Source: Nereocystis luetkeana (lineage: Eukaryota; Sar; Phaeophyceae; Laminariales; Laminariaceae). Taken from it: 64,000 bases of DNA. The translations under genes and the position numbers were made by a program. The notes beneath the pieces are model-generated. The model made no database searches. It saw only the letters and a program-made list of their open reading frames with translations, and was not told the DNA's origin. The stretch covers positions 3,869,501 through 3,933,500 of the forward strand of contig JARUPZ010000004.1 of assembly GCA_031213475.1 (NCBI GenBank), read 5' to 3'. How positions within the stretch are numbered: position 1 is the stretch's first letter; the number at the start of each line of letters is the position of its first letter. Below, piece by piece: positions 1-11,589 of the stretch.

Positions 1-115
1 ACCACACATCCCTTTCGAGACGGAGCACGAGGGGGGGGAGAGGCGTACTCATTTGTTGCTTGCCATAGCCATTTGACCAGTGACCACAACTCCCTTTAGA
101 GACGGAGCACCGAGG
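1..115 (-). repeat. degenerate pieces of the C-tract-ended repeat family (reverse orientation)
   Basis: Two partial copies of a motif with a G tract, then GTACTC, a TTGTTGCTTGCC block, a TTTGACC..TGACCAC block and CCCTTT..GAGACGGAGCAC. The same blocks recur at 30,030-30,115. GACGGAGCAC is shared with the better copies listed at 1,640, 26,210 and 28,793. No coding potential is visible. Confidence 0.5.
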
Positions 116-794
116 GGAGAGGGGGGGGGGGGGGGGTTACTCGCATTATTACGATACGGTAAGTGGCAACGTCCCCGGGGAGAAAGAGTAACGCCGATTC
201 AGGTTGAATTTGTTACAAGTTGTGTGGGAAAGAGGACGTGTTCGACACTAAAAACGCAATCAGAATGATAACTTCAGCTCAAGAGGGTCGCGAATTTCGC
301 ACATTTTTTTTTTCGTTTTGATTTTTTTCCCCCAATTTTTTCTGCAACTAACGACCACTCGATGAAGCACGCACGCAGCGACCAAGTAACGACCGATCAA
401 CCTACCAAATCGTCCATTCACCGCGGCCACAACCACCAACCACGCAACCCCTTCGAGGCAAAAAACAACACCATCGGACGCACCTCTGTAGTGAGCCCAG
501 CATCGTCCCCGTTATCCTCCTGCACTATCCTGCCCAGTTCCTCCAGGTCGCCCATCTCCGCACCCGCCGCCTTCAACTTATTCTCGAAACCCTGTCGAGA
601 GTCGAAACCAATCATTGCAAGGTTGCCACCTTCAACTATTAGTAGCACCAAACGGGACAACGAGCATCGAATGGCAGAATCGCATGGGACTTCGAGAGGA
701 TGGGAATATTCGTATGGCGCATCTGCCGCACCCCTATGTCTCCGTCTTCAACTTCACTCCCATCCCCCCCCCGCCCCCCCTCCGTACTCCGCCC

Positions 795-1468
795 CCACCT
801 GTGTTGCACTGCCTGTATGAAAAATATATTGCCAAAACTCCTGACAACAAAGACACTGGAACCGCGTCTGCCCGCGTTTTTTCCATGAGGATGTTTCGTT
901 TTTCTGCCTCTACTGTAGCTCCGAACGTTCCCTTCGAGCCAAAAAAGGGCGGATATGAGCTCCTTGATGCGCTTCCGTGAATCTGCCCAAACGACAGCAT
1001 TTTTCGTGTCCTCCTTCGGGGCGGACCTCGTCGCTGCTGACGTTTGAAAATGTGGTTCCAGGCGCTTGAATTTTCAGTTTCTCTTATTGTAGCCAAGTAG
1101 TTCTTCTGGTGTAGAACGAGAAAGAGGAACGTACTCGTACAGCTTCTGGGTTATTTCTTCTCGTTCTACAGCAGAGAAAAAAGACACTTGGCTACAATAC
1201 AAGCAACTGAAAATCCAAGCGCCTGGAACCATATTTTCAAACTTTAGCGACGGGGTCCGCTCTGAGAGAGGACACGGAAAGTGCTGCCGCTTTGGCACTC
1301 ACAGGAGCGCACCAACGAGCTCACATCTGACCTGACAAATTTGGGCTCGATGGAAACGTTCGGAGCTGAAGCAGAAACATGAAATGCCCCCAGGAAAAAA
1401 ACAGCGGCAGGCGTGGTTCCAGTGTCTTTGTTGTCGGGAGTTTTTTTTTGTGTTTTGTGGGCAGTGCA
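795..1468. mobile_element. foldback element with about 320-bp inverted arms
   Basis: The sequence from about 795 to 1,123 recurs as its reverse complement from about 1,157 to 1,468, around a short loop near 1,140. Matching blocks in order include CACCTGTGTTGCACTGCC, GACAACAAAGACACTGGAACC, AACGTTCCCTTCGAGCC against GGCTCGATGGAAACGTT, GGTTCCAGGCGCTTG and TGTAGCCAAG. Arms differ by substitutions and small indels, so it is old. No transposase frame is present. It is probably a foldback or long-TIR non-autonomous DNA transposon. The overlapping short open frames are shadows of the two arms. Confidence 0.75.
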
Positions 1469-1513
1469 ACACAGGTGGCCCCTCCTTTCCCCTCTCCCCC
1501 CCTCCTCCACCTC

Positions 1514-2220
1514 TGCCTGGTCGGTGATAACTCGACGTGGTCCGCCACGGCAGTGTACGTATGCGAGAGTCTATCTTCATACGCCTACGGACATGTATGA
1601 TGTCGAGTACAACCTCCCTCCCCACTCGCACCGGAAAACAAATTAGCTCATAGAAGCTGTCGTCCATGTGCAAGGCCGCCTCACAAGCGGTTCTTAGCAG
1701 GATGCAGCTCACCCTTCACGCGACTCGCCGGATACGTTCACGGCGCTTCGCGCTTGGTGCAAACGATGTCTACCTGGTCGGTGAAAAACCTGACGTGCTC
1801 CGTCCCGGCATCGTACGGATGCGACGGTCTATGGTCACACGGCAACAGACATACACGATATCAAGTACACCCCCCCACACACACACTTCGCCTTCGTATT
1901 CCTACCATTTCCCCTCCTCCTCCTGCTACTCTCTCATCCGCCTTCTCCCCCTCACCCTTCTCTCCCCCGCCTGAAGGAAGCAGCCCATCCTTCATGCGAC
2001 TCGCCCAACACCTCACGGCACCTCGTGCTCGGTGCAAGCAATGCCTGCCTGGTCGGCGAACACCCGACGTGCTCCGTCCCGGCATTGTAGGGATGCGAGG
2101 GTCTATGAACATACGACTACAGCCATGCATGACAAAAGTGCACGCCCCCCCTCCCCCCCTCTTCTTCCCGGCTTATAACTCGTTGTCCGCCACCAGGGGG
2201 GGGGGGGGGGGGGGAAAGGA
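1514..2220 (+). repeat. three successive copies of the C-tract-ended dispersed repeat
   Basis: Copies lie at about 1,514-1,625 (partial), 1,640-1,880 (near full) and 1,975-2,160 (partial). The core reads AAGCGGTTCTTAG, GGATGCAGCTCACCCTTCA, CTGCCTGGTCGGTGAAAAC, GACGTGCTCCGTCCCGGCAT and a CATGCATGA..GAGTA block ending in a run of C. Other copies are at 26,210 (minus), 28,793, 30,280 and 36,205. Whether it is a SINE-like retroelement or another class cannot be told. A G18 tract follows at about 2,197. Confidence 0.7.
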
Positions 2221-2384
2221 AATGGGTGCCATTTAAATAAATTTCAACTTCCCGGCAGGATGACTACCCCCCAAAAGCACCCTGCACGCCCCCCAAACGC
2301 ACCGATCTTAATTTAAAGCGACACAACGGCCCGAACTACCAGAATCCCGTATTTTACGATCGCGCGGGGAGAGCGGGTGGGATA

Positions 2385-2790
2385 CACAACACTCGTGTCC
2401 CAAGCGGGATAATTATATTTCCTGCGGCAAGCGGGATAACTGTGTTTCCTGCGGCAAGCGGGACAACTATCTCTTGTGCCTCTAGCGGCAAATTATCGTC
2501 TACTGCCGTAGTTACTCAAGCCGAAATATGTATCCGGTATCACGAGCGGGACAATTATTGATTGCGCCCCAACCGGAACAATTCTCTTTTGCGTACATAC
2601 AGAGCGTGATACAAATACAACGTGTCCGAAGCGGGAAAATTGCATGCCATGTCCCTAGCGGGGGAATTACACCTAACTAAGTGCATCTTGTGTCTCAAGC
2701 GGGACGATTATTTCTCTTGTCCCAAGTGTGAATATCTCGGGACGATTGCCAGTACCTCTCGCATCCCAACCGGAGATAGACGCAAGGCAC
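2385..2790. repeat. degenerate tandem array, about 30-36 bp unit
   Basis: The block AAGCGGGACAATTAT followed by a TTCCTG, CTCTTG or TGTCCC spacer recurs more than ten times with heavy divergence. The clearest consecutive units are at about 2,398-2,475 and 2,625-2,740. It looks like an eroded minisatellite. Nothing coding is supported. Confidence 0.6.
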
Positions 2791-2859
2791 AGGCAAGGTG
2801 CAACGAGAGCAAGGTGCGGTATGCAGCGAAAAAATACTCATGACACTCGGCGCAAGACC

Positions 2860-4020
2860 CGCGTTTAGGGCCTAGCTAGACATACCTGGATCTCGCTCAA
2901 AGCGCCGGCCTGCCTCAGGAGCATGCCCTCGAAACTCCTGCGGCGGAAGTAAGCAGAACAGGCGAATCAATCCGTATTTTGCAGCGTGGAGGGGTAACTC
3001 GTATTTCCTTTCGAGACACGAGACGAGACACGGGGCGCAAGAGGCCCGAGACACAAGAGAAGCAACAGGCGGCTACCCTCGGGCCCATGCGCAACGTCAA
3101 CCCGCGCTTATTGGTCAATGGTTGGTGGCGACAACTACCCCGCCCTGCCGCAGGCGGGCCGTGTTTGTTGGCTGCATTGCTGAAAAAAATGTGGTTCAAG
3201 ATGTGAAGTGGTTGAAAAGCTGAGGCAGTGCTCGCGACTGATTGGTTGACTCGCCCAGGCTTTGGGAGGGCGGTGGTACTAGCTACGAAACGCCACGAAC
3301 AGATGCCGTTTTCGAGCGCCAAAACGCGAAGCCGCAACACGTCAAAACAAACCGCACTCCCATCTGGAGGACAGTTTAGCACTTAGCCGATACTATGTTG
3401 GACGCACCCTGCGTACCTGGTACGGGCCAAGCTACTGTAGGGTGAACCCTACCCCAACCCCTTGAACCCTGACCCTAAACCAATCAAAAATCACCAAGGG
3501 TTGTTGACCAATGAAACTTCAGTATTTCCTTTCCGAAAAAGTGGCAAAAGCTCTACCGCCGATCTGCACATTCGGATGAGTCGCAAGGGAAATAAGAAAC
3601 TCGAGATTCGGAAACCGGTTAGCTCAAGATAGTCTAGAATGCATCCTCTCCCAGATAAGAAATCCAGTCTGAGTCCGGCATTTTTGTTCCCTGCTACGTA
3701 CTGTGGGTGTACTCGCAGTATGCTCCTGTTGCTGTTGCGTTGCAAGTGATACGCCATGGTATATACCACAGCTCGTTAGTATCGTTCCCTTCCGTACTGG
3801 TACTGGTGCAGTGCACGTATTATTGTACTGGTTTGTCTTCTGCCCTTGACCCGTTTTTTTCAGCCTGCGCTGTGACCGCGAGCGAAAATTCTGGAAATGT
3901 GCTATCAATAGTGTGAAAACATCAGCACTGCTGAACAAAATCCAACCCTCCCCATCCTGACGCATCATCCCTGCTTCTGACTGCTGTAGATGCCCTGTGA
4001 TATAGCCGAAACCAAGCCCC
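2860..4020. other. no recognisable gene
   Basis: No exon with convincing splice sites is visible. A short telomere-like stretch (CCCTGACCCTAAACC and neighbours) lies at about 3,440-3,480, and a TACCTGGTA motif at 3,414. Confidence 0.5.
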
Positions 4021-4026
4021 TCTCAC

Positions 4027-4151
4027 CTGTTCTCGTCCTGAACCCTCTTCGCGACGCCCTCGAGCTCGTCCGCCAGAACCAAGCGGACGAGGTCGTCTTC
4101 TTGCTCTACCGATATGGGGGAGGCTATCGCCGGCTGGCTGCTTCCAGGGAC
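4027..4151 (-). CDS. internal exon candidate of an unidentified minus-strand gene
   Basis: On the minus strand an AG acceptor (GACGGCAG) at 4,152 and a consensus donor (AACAG then GTGAGA) at 4,026 bound 125 nt open in one frame. It encodes about 41 residues: a Pro/Ser start, then acidic ISVEQEDDLVRLVLADE and LEGVAKRVQDEN, probably helical. Codons are GC-rich in third positions, as in the confirmed exons of this window. It could belong to the same transcript as the membrane-protein exon at 11,024-11,314, but no linking exon was found. No family recognised. The plus-strand frame over the same DNA is less exon-like. Confidence 0.3.
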
Positions 4152-4316
4152 CTGCCGTCAAGGGTTACACATACATCAGCGAGTTAGATACCAGGTACGT
4201 CGTAAAACTCAACGGTTTTATACATCCTATTGACTCCGCACATATCATCGTATTGATACAGCAGTAGTACGAGCACGATTCGTTTTGCGCCGTCAGCTGT
4301 TACTCCGAAAAAAATA

Positions 4317-4426
4317 TATTACGAGGGACCATAGTAATTAGGACCTACGGTACACTCAAAAACCTACATATTTTCCTATTTTTACCAACGATACTTGGTC
4401 GTATGTACTATGGTCCCCCCGTGATA
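4317..4426 (+). mobile_element. MITE family 1, copy 1
   Basis: About 110-bp element with terminal inverted repeats of the form TATTACGGGGGACCATAGT and its reverse complement at the other end, and an AT-rich asymmetric centre (ACAAAAACCTA, ATTTTTACTAACAATA). Twelve copies occur in this window. Each is flanked by or ends in TA, suggesting TA target-site duplication. No coding capacity. This copy is diverged (GAGGGACC). Confidence 0.8.
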
Positions 4427-5633
4427 GCTTTTACACTACAATACCAAAAAAAAGTCCTCCTCGAATTACAATTGGATTTCCCCCGGAACATGGTTTCAAT
4501 TATGAAGGGGCTCATAGGTAATAAAGTACATACAGTGGCAGGCTTCGACACGTACTAGCGGTACGGCCACGGCTCCGCCCGTGGCCCTAGCCCTGCGTTA
4601 CCGATTGTAGTGCGCCCACTAATGTGCTTCGTACGTACGTGCATCAGCTGATACTGATGATACTTGATACACGTACCCATGTGCATCTACGTACTGCTTG
4701 CTGCTGAACATACTGCTGAACGCGGTTACCTGCTGCACGTGTGGTAACCTACGGATGATGTACCTCCTGTAAATGTGCGTAACGACTGCGCCTAATGTTG
4801 TGCCTACAACTGTACGTACTGCATTAGTAGTACACATTGTTTCTATTAATAGGTCGTGCCAAGCATTTAGCAATATACCGGGTACATATATATACGAAAG
4901 TGTGTGTTCTTGCTGAATTCAATAGTCATATCCTCAATGCGGGGCAATGCGGGGCAATGCGGGGCGACGTTCCGGGCAGGTTTCTCTCTGGCGATATTGT
5001 GGTATACCCTAGAGTGCGCACCAGGGGGGTCGTCGGTACCCCGGGTCTACACTACACGGAACGGAGTGACGGACCTTGGGGTGTGACCTTAAACTTGTGT
5101 GTAATGAGGCGGTACTTTTTAGGGGAGAGGGGAGCTGGTATCCACATCAACAGCCGCTGCGTACATTGTATTGACCCCGTTGGGACTTGAGAAGGGAAGA
5201 TAAATATGTCGGAAATAAAATTATGGTTGCAGAATCAGCCACGTGATGCAAGCAGCCCAGGCCTATGGTAGGGCCTAGTGATGCATGCATGCTACGGTAA
5301 GGTTGCACCGGAAATTTTCTGGAACTCTTCACTTGAAGAGCTCGATACCCAACTAAAAATAACGACTGTTTTTATGTAAGGAGGCCAACCCGACGAGCCA
5401 TGTGACCTTAAGGTATATTACGGAAAAATTGTTTTGAAAAAATACGTGTTTCGTAGTACCTCCGTTGAGGTACCCCCGTTAGTCAGAAATATTGCCTTAT
5501 AAGGCAAAAAAGTGCTACCCCTATCGCAGCACGGGTCTACAGTAAATAAACATTTTGAGAGTAACCGTTTCTCACCGACGGGGTTCCTCGTCAACCATTG
5601 CACACCACGGACAGATAATCGATTCCCACTCGT

Positions 5634-5880
5634 ACATGATCTAGGTACTTCAAGGCAGATCTGTCCCCAATGATATTGAATGATCTAGCTCGTGTTGCCG
5701 GGTGGGACCCGTGTAAATTTGCACGATCTACGACATGTTTCCTGGGTTGGATCATGTGTTATGCAGATTCCTGCATAACCTCTCACAGCGGCAGGTGAGG
5801 AACTAGATTATCTACTACTGTAGAGATATAGATAGATAGATAGATAGGTAGGTAGATAGATAGATAGATCATGATATGTC
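5634..5880 (-). repeat. GATCTA-rich dispersed repeat, copy 1, with GATA microsatellite
   Basis: Shares, in reverse orientation, the blocks GATCTAGTTCCTCACCTGCCG, TCTGCATAA, a CAACCCAGGAAACA block and CCCACCCGGCAACA with copies at 10,345, 26,782, 33,900, 46,617, 47,660 and 63,785. A (GATA/TAGA)n microsatellite with GGTA variants follows at about 5,828-5,869. Confidence 0.65.
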
Positions 5881-6174
5881 CCATATGTGAACCATTTGCA
5901 ACATCGCAACCGAGGATCTACCCAAACATGGTTGGAGCAGACGTCTACTCTACAACAACATTCACAGTGTATGCCAAGAATTCGGTGTGAACCAATTTGG
6001 TTGGGTTCCTTTCGGTCAGTTTCCTACACAAAAATGAACCCAAACCATGGAACCTTCCTACGAGTTGCTTCACCCAACCCGACAATATTTATATGAAAAA
6101 TGGCCAGAATGCCATTCCTAACCAAACTATTCTTGGGGTGGGTCAACTCCCAGGGTTTCGTGGATTTGGTTGAT

Positions 6175-6270
6175 TAACCCTTTTAGAACCGCAGCCCCAT
6201 ATGTGGGGACAAACCACTCAAATTTCAAGTAGTTTGTCCCCAAAACGGGACTGCGGTTCTAAAGGGGTTA
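6175..6270. mobile_element. MITE family 2, copy 1
   Basis: A 96-bp near-palindrome beginning TTAACCCTTTTAGAACCGCAG and ending CTGCGGTTCTAAAGGGGTTA, with internal GGGGACAAACC and TAGTTTGTCCCC. Two further copies lie at 58,516 and 59,149. Ends abut TTAA or TA. No coding capacity. Confidence 0.75.
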
Positions 6271-6802
6271 ACAAACAGGACACAAAAACCCCAACCAAAT
6301 CGGTGCCAACCTTTTTTTTCGCAAGCACTGTGCCCCTCCTAACCTCAATATTTCGGGGTTGGGATATAACTCTCAGGAAGGTTCCATGGGTTGGTTCATT
6401 TATATATATATATGTATATGCATAGCAAACAGACGACAAGAAACCCAATCAAGTTGGTTCCAACCAAATTCTTGCGCAAACACTCTACAATGGGGTCATG
6501 TATCGGTCTTAAGGTACCCTTCAAAAGTCTCTGAAAGGCAAGGAAGGTATTGAGATACACATCTTCTCTTCGTGGCGAGGAAGGCATTGAGCCTCAGAAC
6601 ATTAAGTGGATGCCCCTGTCAGGCAAACACGCGTCGGCAAATGGGGCATGTAACAAGGAGTGTACAGCGTAGCGAGATCGATGTATGGCGCGCGCGCGCC
6701 GGCATGAATGAATGATGTCTGTGCTGCTGAACACTCTTTCCTGTTGATGGACGGTTGGTAAAGCCGCAAAACTCACCGTTTTTGAAGGTCGCTATACGAC
6801 TC

Positions 6803-6925
6803 TATTACGGGGGAACATAGTTAATAGGACCTGTGGTGTACACAAAAACCTACCAGGTACCAGGTATATATTGAGCCATTTCTACTAACAGTATTTGGTC
6901 CTATTAACTATGATCCCCCGTAATA
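6803..6925 (+). mobile_element. MITE family 1, copy 2, with two tandem 7-bp insertions
   Basis: Both terminal inverted repeats are intact (TATTACGGGGGAACATAG and ATGATCCCCCGTAATA). Compared with the other copies, which read AACCTATATATT in the centre, this one carries two consecutive CCAGGTA insertions at the TA (6,851-6,866). Confidence 0.85.
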
Positions 6926-6929
6926 GCAG

Positions 6930-7790
6930 AGTTGTGAGATCGAGAGGATTTCGCCGACAAGTACCTTTGCAAGCTATACTTTGATCGCGAGTACTACATG
7001 TCATATCATGACCTCGTGAAGGATACATACCTCTTACTGAGGGGGGACAAGTCTGGAAACGAGTAAGAATGTACCTCTGGGAGGGAAAACGAAACCAGGG
7101 AAAATAACCGTTGCAACTCTGGAGTGGAACACAACTATTAGACTATATACGAGGTATGCGTTGCAGGCTTATGTTCGAAATATTCAAGCTTACCTCCCAT
7201 AGGCACGTAACAAGAGATGTCAGCAGCGAGTGGTGTACTGACTGTAGGCAAACGACGGCAGCAGATACGTACGTACGTGCCTACTGCTACCCTCTCGGCT
7301 GGCAGCGAGAATCGCACTGCCGCCGATGCCGCCGTCGGTGCCGCTTGCTGTCGTTCGTAGCAGCACAACAGCAGCAGGATGGCATCTACCCCGCACAGGC
7401 AGCAGAGAGCCCCGGCCCATATTGGCGGCTTATCGCGTGATTATTATATCCTTCGGTTCAGCATCTGATGAATGCTTGGTGAGTTATTTCTTCGCTGCGC
7501 GTCCAAAGAACGTGACCTTGCGTCAACTGGACGTAGAACTGAATGGATTCCTCTTCGAGTGCGAACTGGAAGTATCTCACAACGCAAAGAATCAGTGCTC
7601 GTAGTGTTGTCGATAACCTCCGGACGCTACGAGTATACCGGCATACGTGTATCTGATTGATGACAATCCAACCGCGCCCATGCCACCCTCGGCCCGTACG
7701 CATAGATATAAGGATTCACCCAACGACCACGCTGTAACCGAAAGATTTGAATACTAGCGTAAGCGCTCCCGGCAGCTTCAAAACAAAATC
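6930..7790. other. no gene assigned
   Basis: A GC-rich patch at about 7,260-7,440 has open frames on both strands, and a GTGAGT donor-like site follows on the plus strand near 7,480. No acceptor-donor pair with a recognisable peptide was found, so no exon is called. Confidence 0.4.
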
Positions 7791-7794
7791 CGCC

Positions 7795-9200
7795 GGTGAT
7801 TCAAACGGGGCTGTTGCCAACGCCGCCTCTGGCCCCCAGCAAAGCGGCGCAACGGGAAGTGCAGGGGGCAGGAAGTTGCTCCAGCTGGATCGCGGTTCCG
7901 ATCGCAGCTGCCGGCGGCAAGGGGTTCAGACCAGGCCATGGCGCCCCCAGTGCTTCGAACGGGACCATTGCCATCGCTGCGTCAGGCTCCCGGCGAAGCG
8001 GCGCAACCGGAAGTGCATGGGGCAGTGGCGCAGCAGGACGTTGCTGCCCCTGAATCACAGCTCCGATCACAGCTGCTCAAGGGAAGAGCCTAACGGCAGG
8101 CCACGGGTCCGCTGATGCTTCGAACGGAGTTACTGCCAACGCCGCGTCTGGCTCCCAACGAAGCGGCTGAACCGGAAGCACCGGGGGCAACGGCGCAGCA
8201 GAAACGTGTTCGAGCTGAACGACGGCTCCGAGCGCAGCTGCCGGAGGGATGGGATTCAGGGCAAACCACGGTGCCGCCGGTGCTTCGAACGAGAATGCCA
8301 CCATCGCCGCATCAGGTTCCCAGTGAAACCGTGCAACCGGAAAGCTCAGGGGTTACAAACTCGTCGCAGAAAGTTGCTCCAGCGGAATCGCGGCTCCGAT
8401 CCCAGCTGCCGGAAATAAAAGTCTCACGGCAGGCCACGAGCGCGCTGGTGCTTCGGACGGGACTACTGCTAACGCCAAATGTGGCTCCCAACGAAGCAGC
8501 TCGACCGGAAAAGCGCTGGGAGCAACAGCGCAGCAGAAAATTGTTTCCAGCTAAATGACGGCTCCGAGCGCAGCTGTCGGAGGCAAGGGAGACCCACCCT
8601 TCCCTGCGGCTGCTGCGCTCGGAGCCACGATCCAGCTGGAGCAACGTCCTGCGACACAGTCGTTGCCCCCTGCACTTTCGGTTGCGCCGGGACACTGGAA
8701 GCCAGACGCGGCGTTGGCTATAGTCCCGTTCGAAGCACCGGCGGACCCGTGGCCTAGGCAGGGCAGTCCATGGGTCCGCGGGTGCATCGATCGGCACAAA
8801 TACGAACGCCCCGTCTGGCTTCCGGCGAAGCGGCGCAAGCGGAAGTGCAAGTGACACCGACTGTGTCGCACGACGTTGCTCCAGCTGACTCACGGCTCCG
8901 AAAGCAGCCACCCGAGGCAAGGGGCTCAGGGCAGGCTACAGCACCGCCGGTGCTTCGAACGGGACTATTGCCATCGCCGAATCAGGCTCCCAGCGAAGCG
9001 GCGCAACCGGAAGCGCAGGCGGCAGCGGCGCAGCAGGACGTCATTCTAGCTGAATCGCGGCTCCGAGCGCAGCTACCGGGGGAAAGGGGCTCAGACCAGG
9101 CCACGACGCCTCCATTGCTTCAAGCGGGACTATTGCCAACGCCGCGTCAGGCTCCCAGCGAGGCGGCGCAACCGCACGTGCAGGGGAAAGCAGCCAAAAA
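7795..9200. repeat. 165-bp GC-rich tandem array with one inverted unit
   Basis: The landmark GTGCTTCGAACGGGACT recurs with TTCGAAC-type hexamers at about 7,800, 7,954, 8,119, 8,284, 8,452, 8,953 and 9,119, a period of 154-168 bp, mostly 165 bp or 55 codons. Between about 8,598 and 8,790 the unit is present as its reverse complement (CGTTCGAAGCACC at about 8,730), joined by a hairpin-like junction near 8,590. Stops are rare in several frames. One plus frame gives LRTGLLPTPRQAPSEAAQPE and RLRAQLPE repeats, and a donor-like ATG/GTAAGG occurs near 9,257. The inversion breaks any single frame, so coding is unproven. Confidence 0.8.
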
Positions 9201-9399
9201 AAAAGGGACTACTTCCAAGAGGCAAGGAGCCCCCGCCGTACCAGGTCTCAAAACTATGGTAAGGGTGTTTACCTACTACAAAATTGGGTTTTCTCGTCCC
9301 CGTTCGTTCCAAGGCGGGCTGTCAAGCAAGCAGCCGAACAGCAGAACGGGCACGGCCACACGCACCCAGCGTCGGTAGAAGGAGGATGGGAGAGGGGCC

Positions 9400-10060
9400 T
9401 ATCGCGGAGCGAAACTAGACGCGGAGCCTGGTGGTGGTTGTGGTATTGGTGGTCGGTCGTCGTCGTCGTCGTGGTCGGTCGTGGTCGTGGTGTGGTCGTT
9501 TAGTATACTTTTTTTCGTTGTATTGTTCCACTGTTGCGCACAGCAGCAGCAGCAGCAGCAGCACAGCAGCCTTGATGGGTCGAGGGGGGGGATAACGCCA
9601 GCCAACGACGAGCCGAAGCAGGAAGGGAGAGAGTTCAACTGCGGAGCGGAGAGGCGCGAAGCCTGGTGGCGGTGGTGGTCGGGGTGGCGGCGGTTGTGGT
9701 GGTCGTCGTCGCGTCTCACGCCACGTGTTCGTGTGATACTTTCCCCCCTGATTCCTGCCTCTCTTTTTGTTCTTCTGAGTACGTGCCTCTTGATCAACGC
9801 GCACACACGTCTCGGCCGAGCGGGGGCAAGCGCTAGCCAGCGACAAGCCGAATCAGGAAGGGGAAGAGCTTGACTACGGAGCGAACCTAGACGCAAAACC
9901 TGGTGGTGGTGGTGGTGGTGGTGATGATGTGGTGGCAGTCGTGCCTCACGCCACGTACTCGAATGATGTCTTCTGGTATTTCTTATTTCTTGGTTCCTGA
10001 TTTTTTGTGTTTTTCGCTTCTGTGTGCGAGTACGTGCCTCTTGATGATGGCCTTTAGACG
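9400..10060. repeat. tandem duplication of about 240 bp with GGT/GTC microsatellites
   Basis: The blocks AGCGACAAGCCGAATCAGGAAG, GACTACGGAGCGAACCTAGACG, GCCTGGTGGTGGT, CTCACGCCACGT and GTACGTGCCTCTTGAT appear twice (about 9,597-9,831 and 9,832-10,050), with a third partial copy at about 9,408-9,470. Units contain GGT, GTC and CAG trinucleotide runs. Long open frames here are compositional. Confidence 0.65.
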
Positions 10061-10344
10061 GCAGCCACGAACAACTGCTAATTGTCCACTGCCTGTTGTC
10101 CACCATTCACCAACGCTCGCAGGTTGACGATAGTTACAAAAGTCCGGTTGCGCGAGTTCCAATAGCGAGAGCTATACGAGTACCATCTTCAAGTCATATC
10201 CGTATGCGTCATCTTCAACTGAAAAGTTGGTGTTGTACACCAGGTATATGCCTGCGTCGTACCTGGTACGTCGGTCCCCGTCTACACTGCTGTCAGGGCA
10301 GATGGACCTCTGACGTCATGTTCATGACCTACTTGAGATAAGGT

Positions 10345-10515
10345 TGCCGCATCGGAGCCGTATGATCTACATGCATCATTTAAGATACCGCGTAGGCGTT
10401 CTGGGTTGGATTTGTGCGATACAGATCCGGCATAACGTTTCATGACGACAGGCATATCTGGCAGGACATAAATCATCTACAGCAGTACGCGTAGTGATAC
10501 ACGATCTATCCGATG
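10345..10515 (-). repeat. GATCTA-rich dispersed repeat, copy 2 (degenerate)
   Basis: Retains GATCTACATG, GGGTTGGATTTGTG, GATACAGATC, GACAGGCA and ATCATCTACAG blocks in the order of the family described at 5,634. Confidence 0.45.
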
Positions 10516-11023
10516 ATACGTCGTGAATGTTGCGTACAACAGTTCGCCAGCTGCAAAGATGTCAGAAGGCATGCCAAGCAACGCAAAACGTGCACTGTCA
10601 AGGGTCACGGGTGTACGGCCGAGTGTTCCAAACTTAAAACTTACGTACATGCAAAGCTGTCTCCTGACATCTTTGGTCAGCTGTGAGTTCGACCAAACAA
10701 GTTCGTCGATACGTACGAGTACGAACTCTCCTACCAGGAATTTCGTATTGCAACCTGTTTATCATTGCCACGCATGTCGCGCGTTGTTCTACTGTACATT
10801 CAACAACATGATATAAGCCGATGACCCCCCTACACGCTTGTTGTGCGTAACCCAACCAGATACGCAATGCGAAGCCTCTCAAGTACAATGGCGCTATGCC
10901 TACTGATGGTATTGTAGGTCGATACTGATGCGTACTGCTACTGGTGTTGCTGTGTGCTTTGTGCTGGTGTCCGCAAGGCTCGTTTGGTTTCTTGTCGAGT
11001 CCAACGGGCGAGCGAGAACTCAC

Positions 11024-11314
11024 CGGCAGCAGAAAGCTTCTCAAAACCGCCAGCACCGCCACCCCCACAGCGAACAGGCATAGAGTTTTGCGCGGAGGCA
11101 CCTCCACCGGCTCGCTGCAGCACAACCTCGCCACCTGGACGGCTTTTGCGGCCATGGCCCCGCCAACGCCCGAATTTGTACCCAAACTCGACTGCTCTCG
11201 GTCAGGCCGTGGAGTGGTGTCTGCGGAAGGTCTCGAGACCGATCCCGCGGAATCGTCTTGTGCTCTGCCCTTTCCCTTCCCCTTTGCCGTGCTATCTCCT
11301 GTTGGCCCAGCCAT
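11024..11314 (-). CDS. first exon of a small membrane protein (TMEM230-like possible)
   Basis: On the minus strand an ATG at 11,314 opens 97 codons ending exactly at a strong donor (CTGCCG then GTGAGT). The peptide starts MAGPTGDSTAKGKGKG, is hydrophilic and disordered for about 70 residues, then has VEVPPRKT followed by one hydrophobic helix (LCLFAVGVAVLAVLRSFLLP). A PP-K motif directly before the first membrane helix is the layout of the TMEM230/TMEM134 family, but the second helix and the conserved GFY..RIAYYA segment were not found downstream, so the family is tentative. An in-frame ATG also exists at 11,482; the 11,314 start is preferred because the extension lies in the shared promoter region. 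Head-to-head with the gene starting at 11,590. Confidence 0.5.
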
Positions 11315-11589
11315 GATGATACCGTCTGCTCGGGAAGCGTGAGATGGGAAGGCAGGCCGAGCTGTTGCCGTGTTGCGGCGAGCGAAGCCTGAAGCGCAGA
11401 AGGCCGATTTGAACTCCCGCCGCATTTTTACTCCCCCTGCTGAAAAAGGCCAAGCAAAATATTGAAACCTTTCGTCAATCAATCCTATCGTCTCCTTCGG
11501 TCCTCCTTCGCCCTTCGGCCACTCGGGTCTCCTACTCTTGCTTGTTGCGTTGAATTGTTTGGAAAAGGATCGTCCAAGACTCGATAGAC
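11315..11589. promoter_or_regulatory. candidate bidirectional promoter
   Basis: A 275-bp interval between two divergent ATGs, each followed by an exon ending in GTGAGT. No TATA box is obvious. A shared promoter is an inference from the head-to-head arrangement. Confidence 0.4.

Noticed and set aside
9399-10106. 235-codon minus frame rich in His and Arg
   Set aside because: It runs through GGT/GTC microsatellites in a tandem duplication; no family, no splice support.
10634-11023. Continuation of the minus-strand open frame past 11,024
   Set aside because: The frame stays open by chance: a strong GTGAGT donor ends the exon at 11,024, and the downstream peptide loses coding-like composition. 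A faint GF..RI likeness to TMEM230 at about 10,830-10,880 was not convincing.
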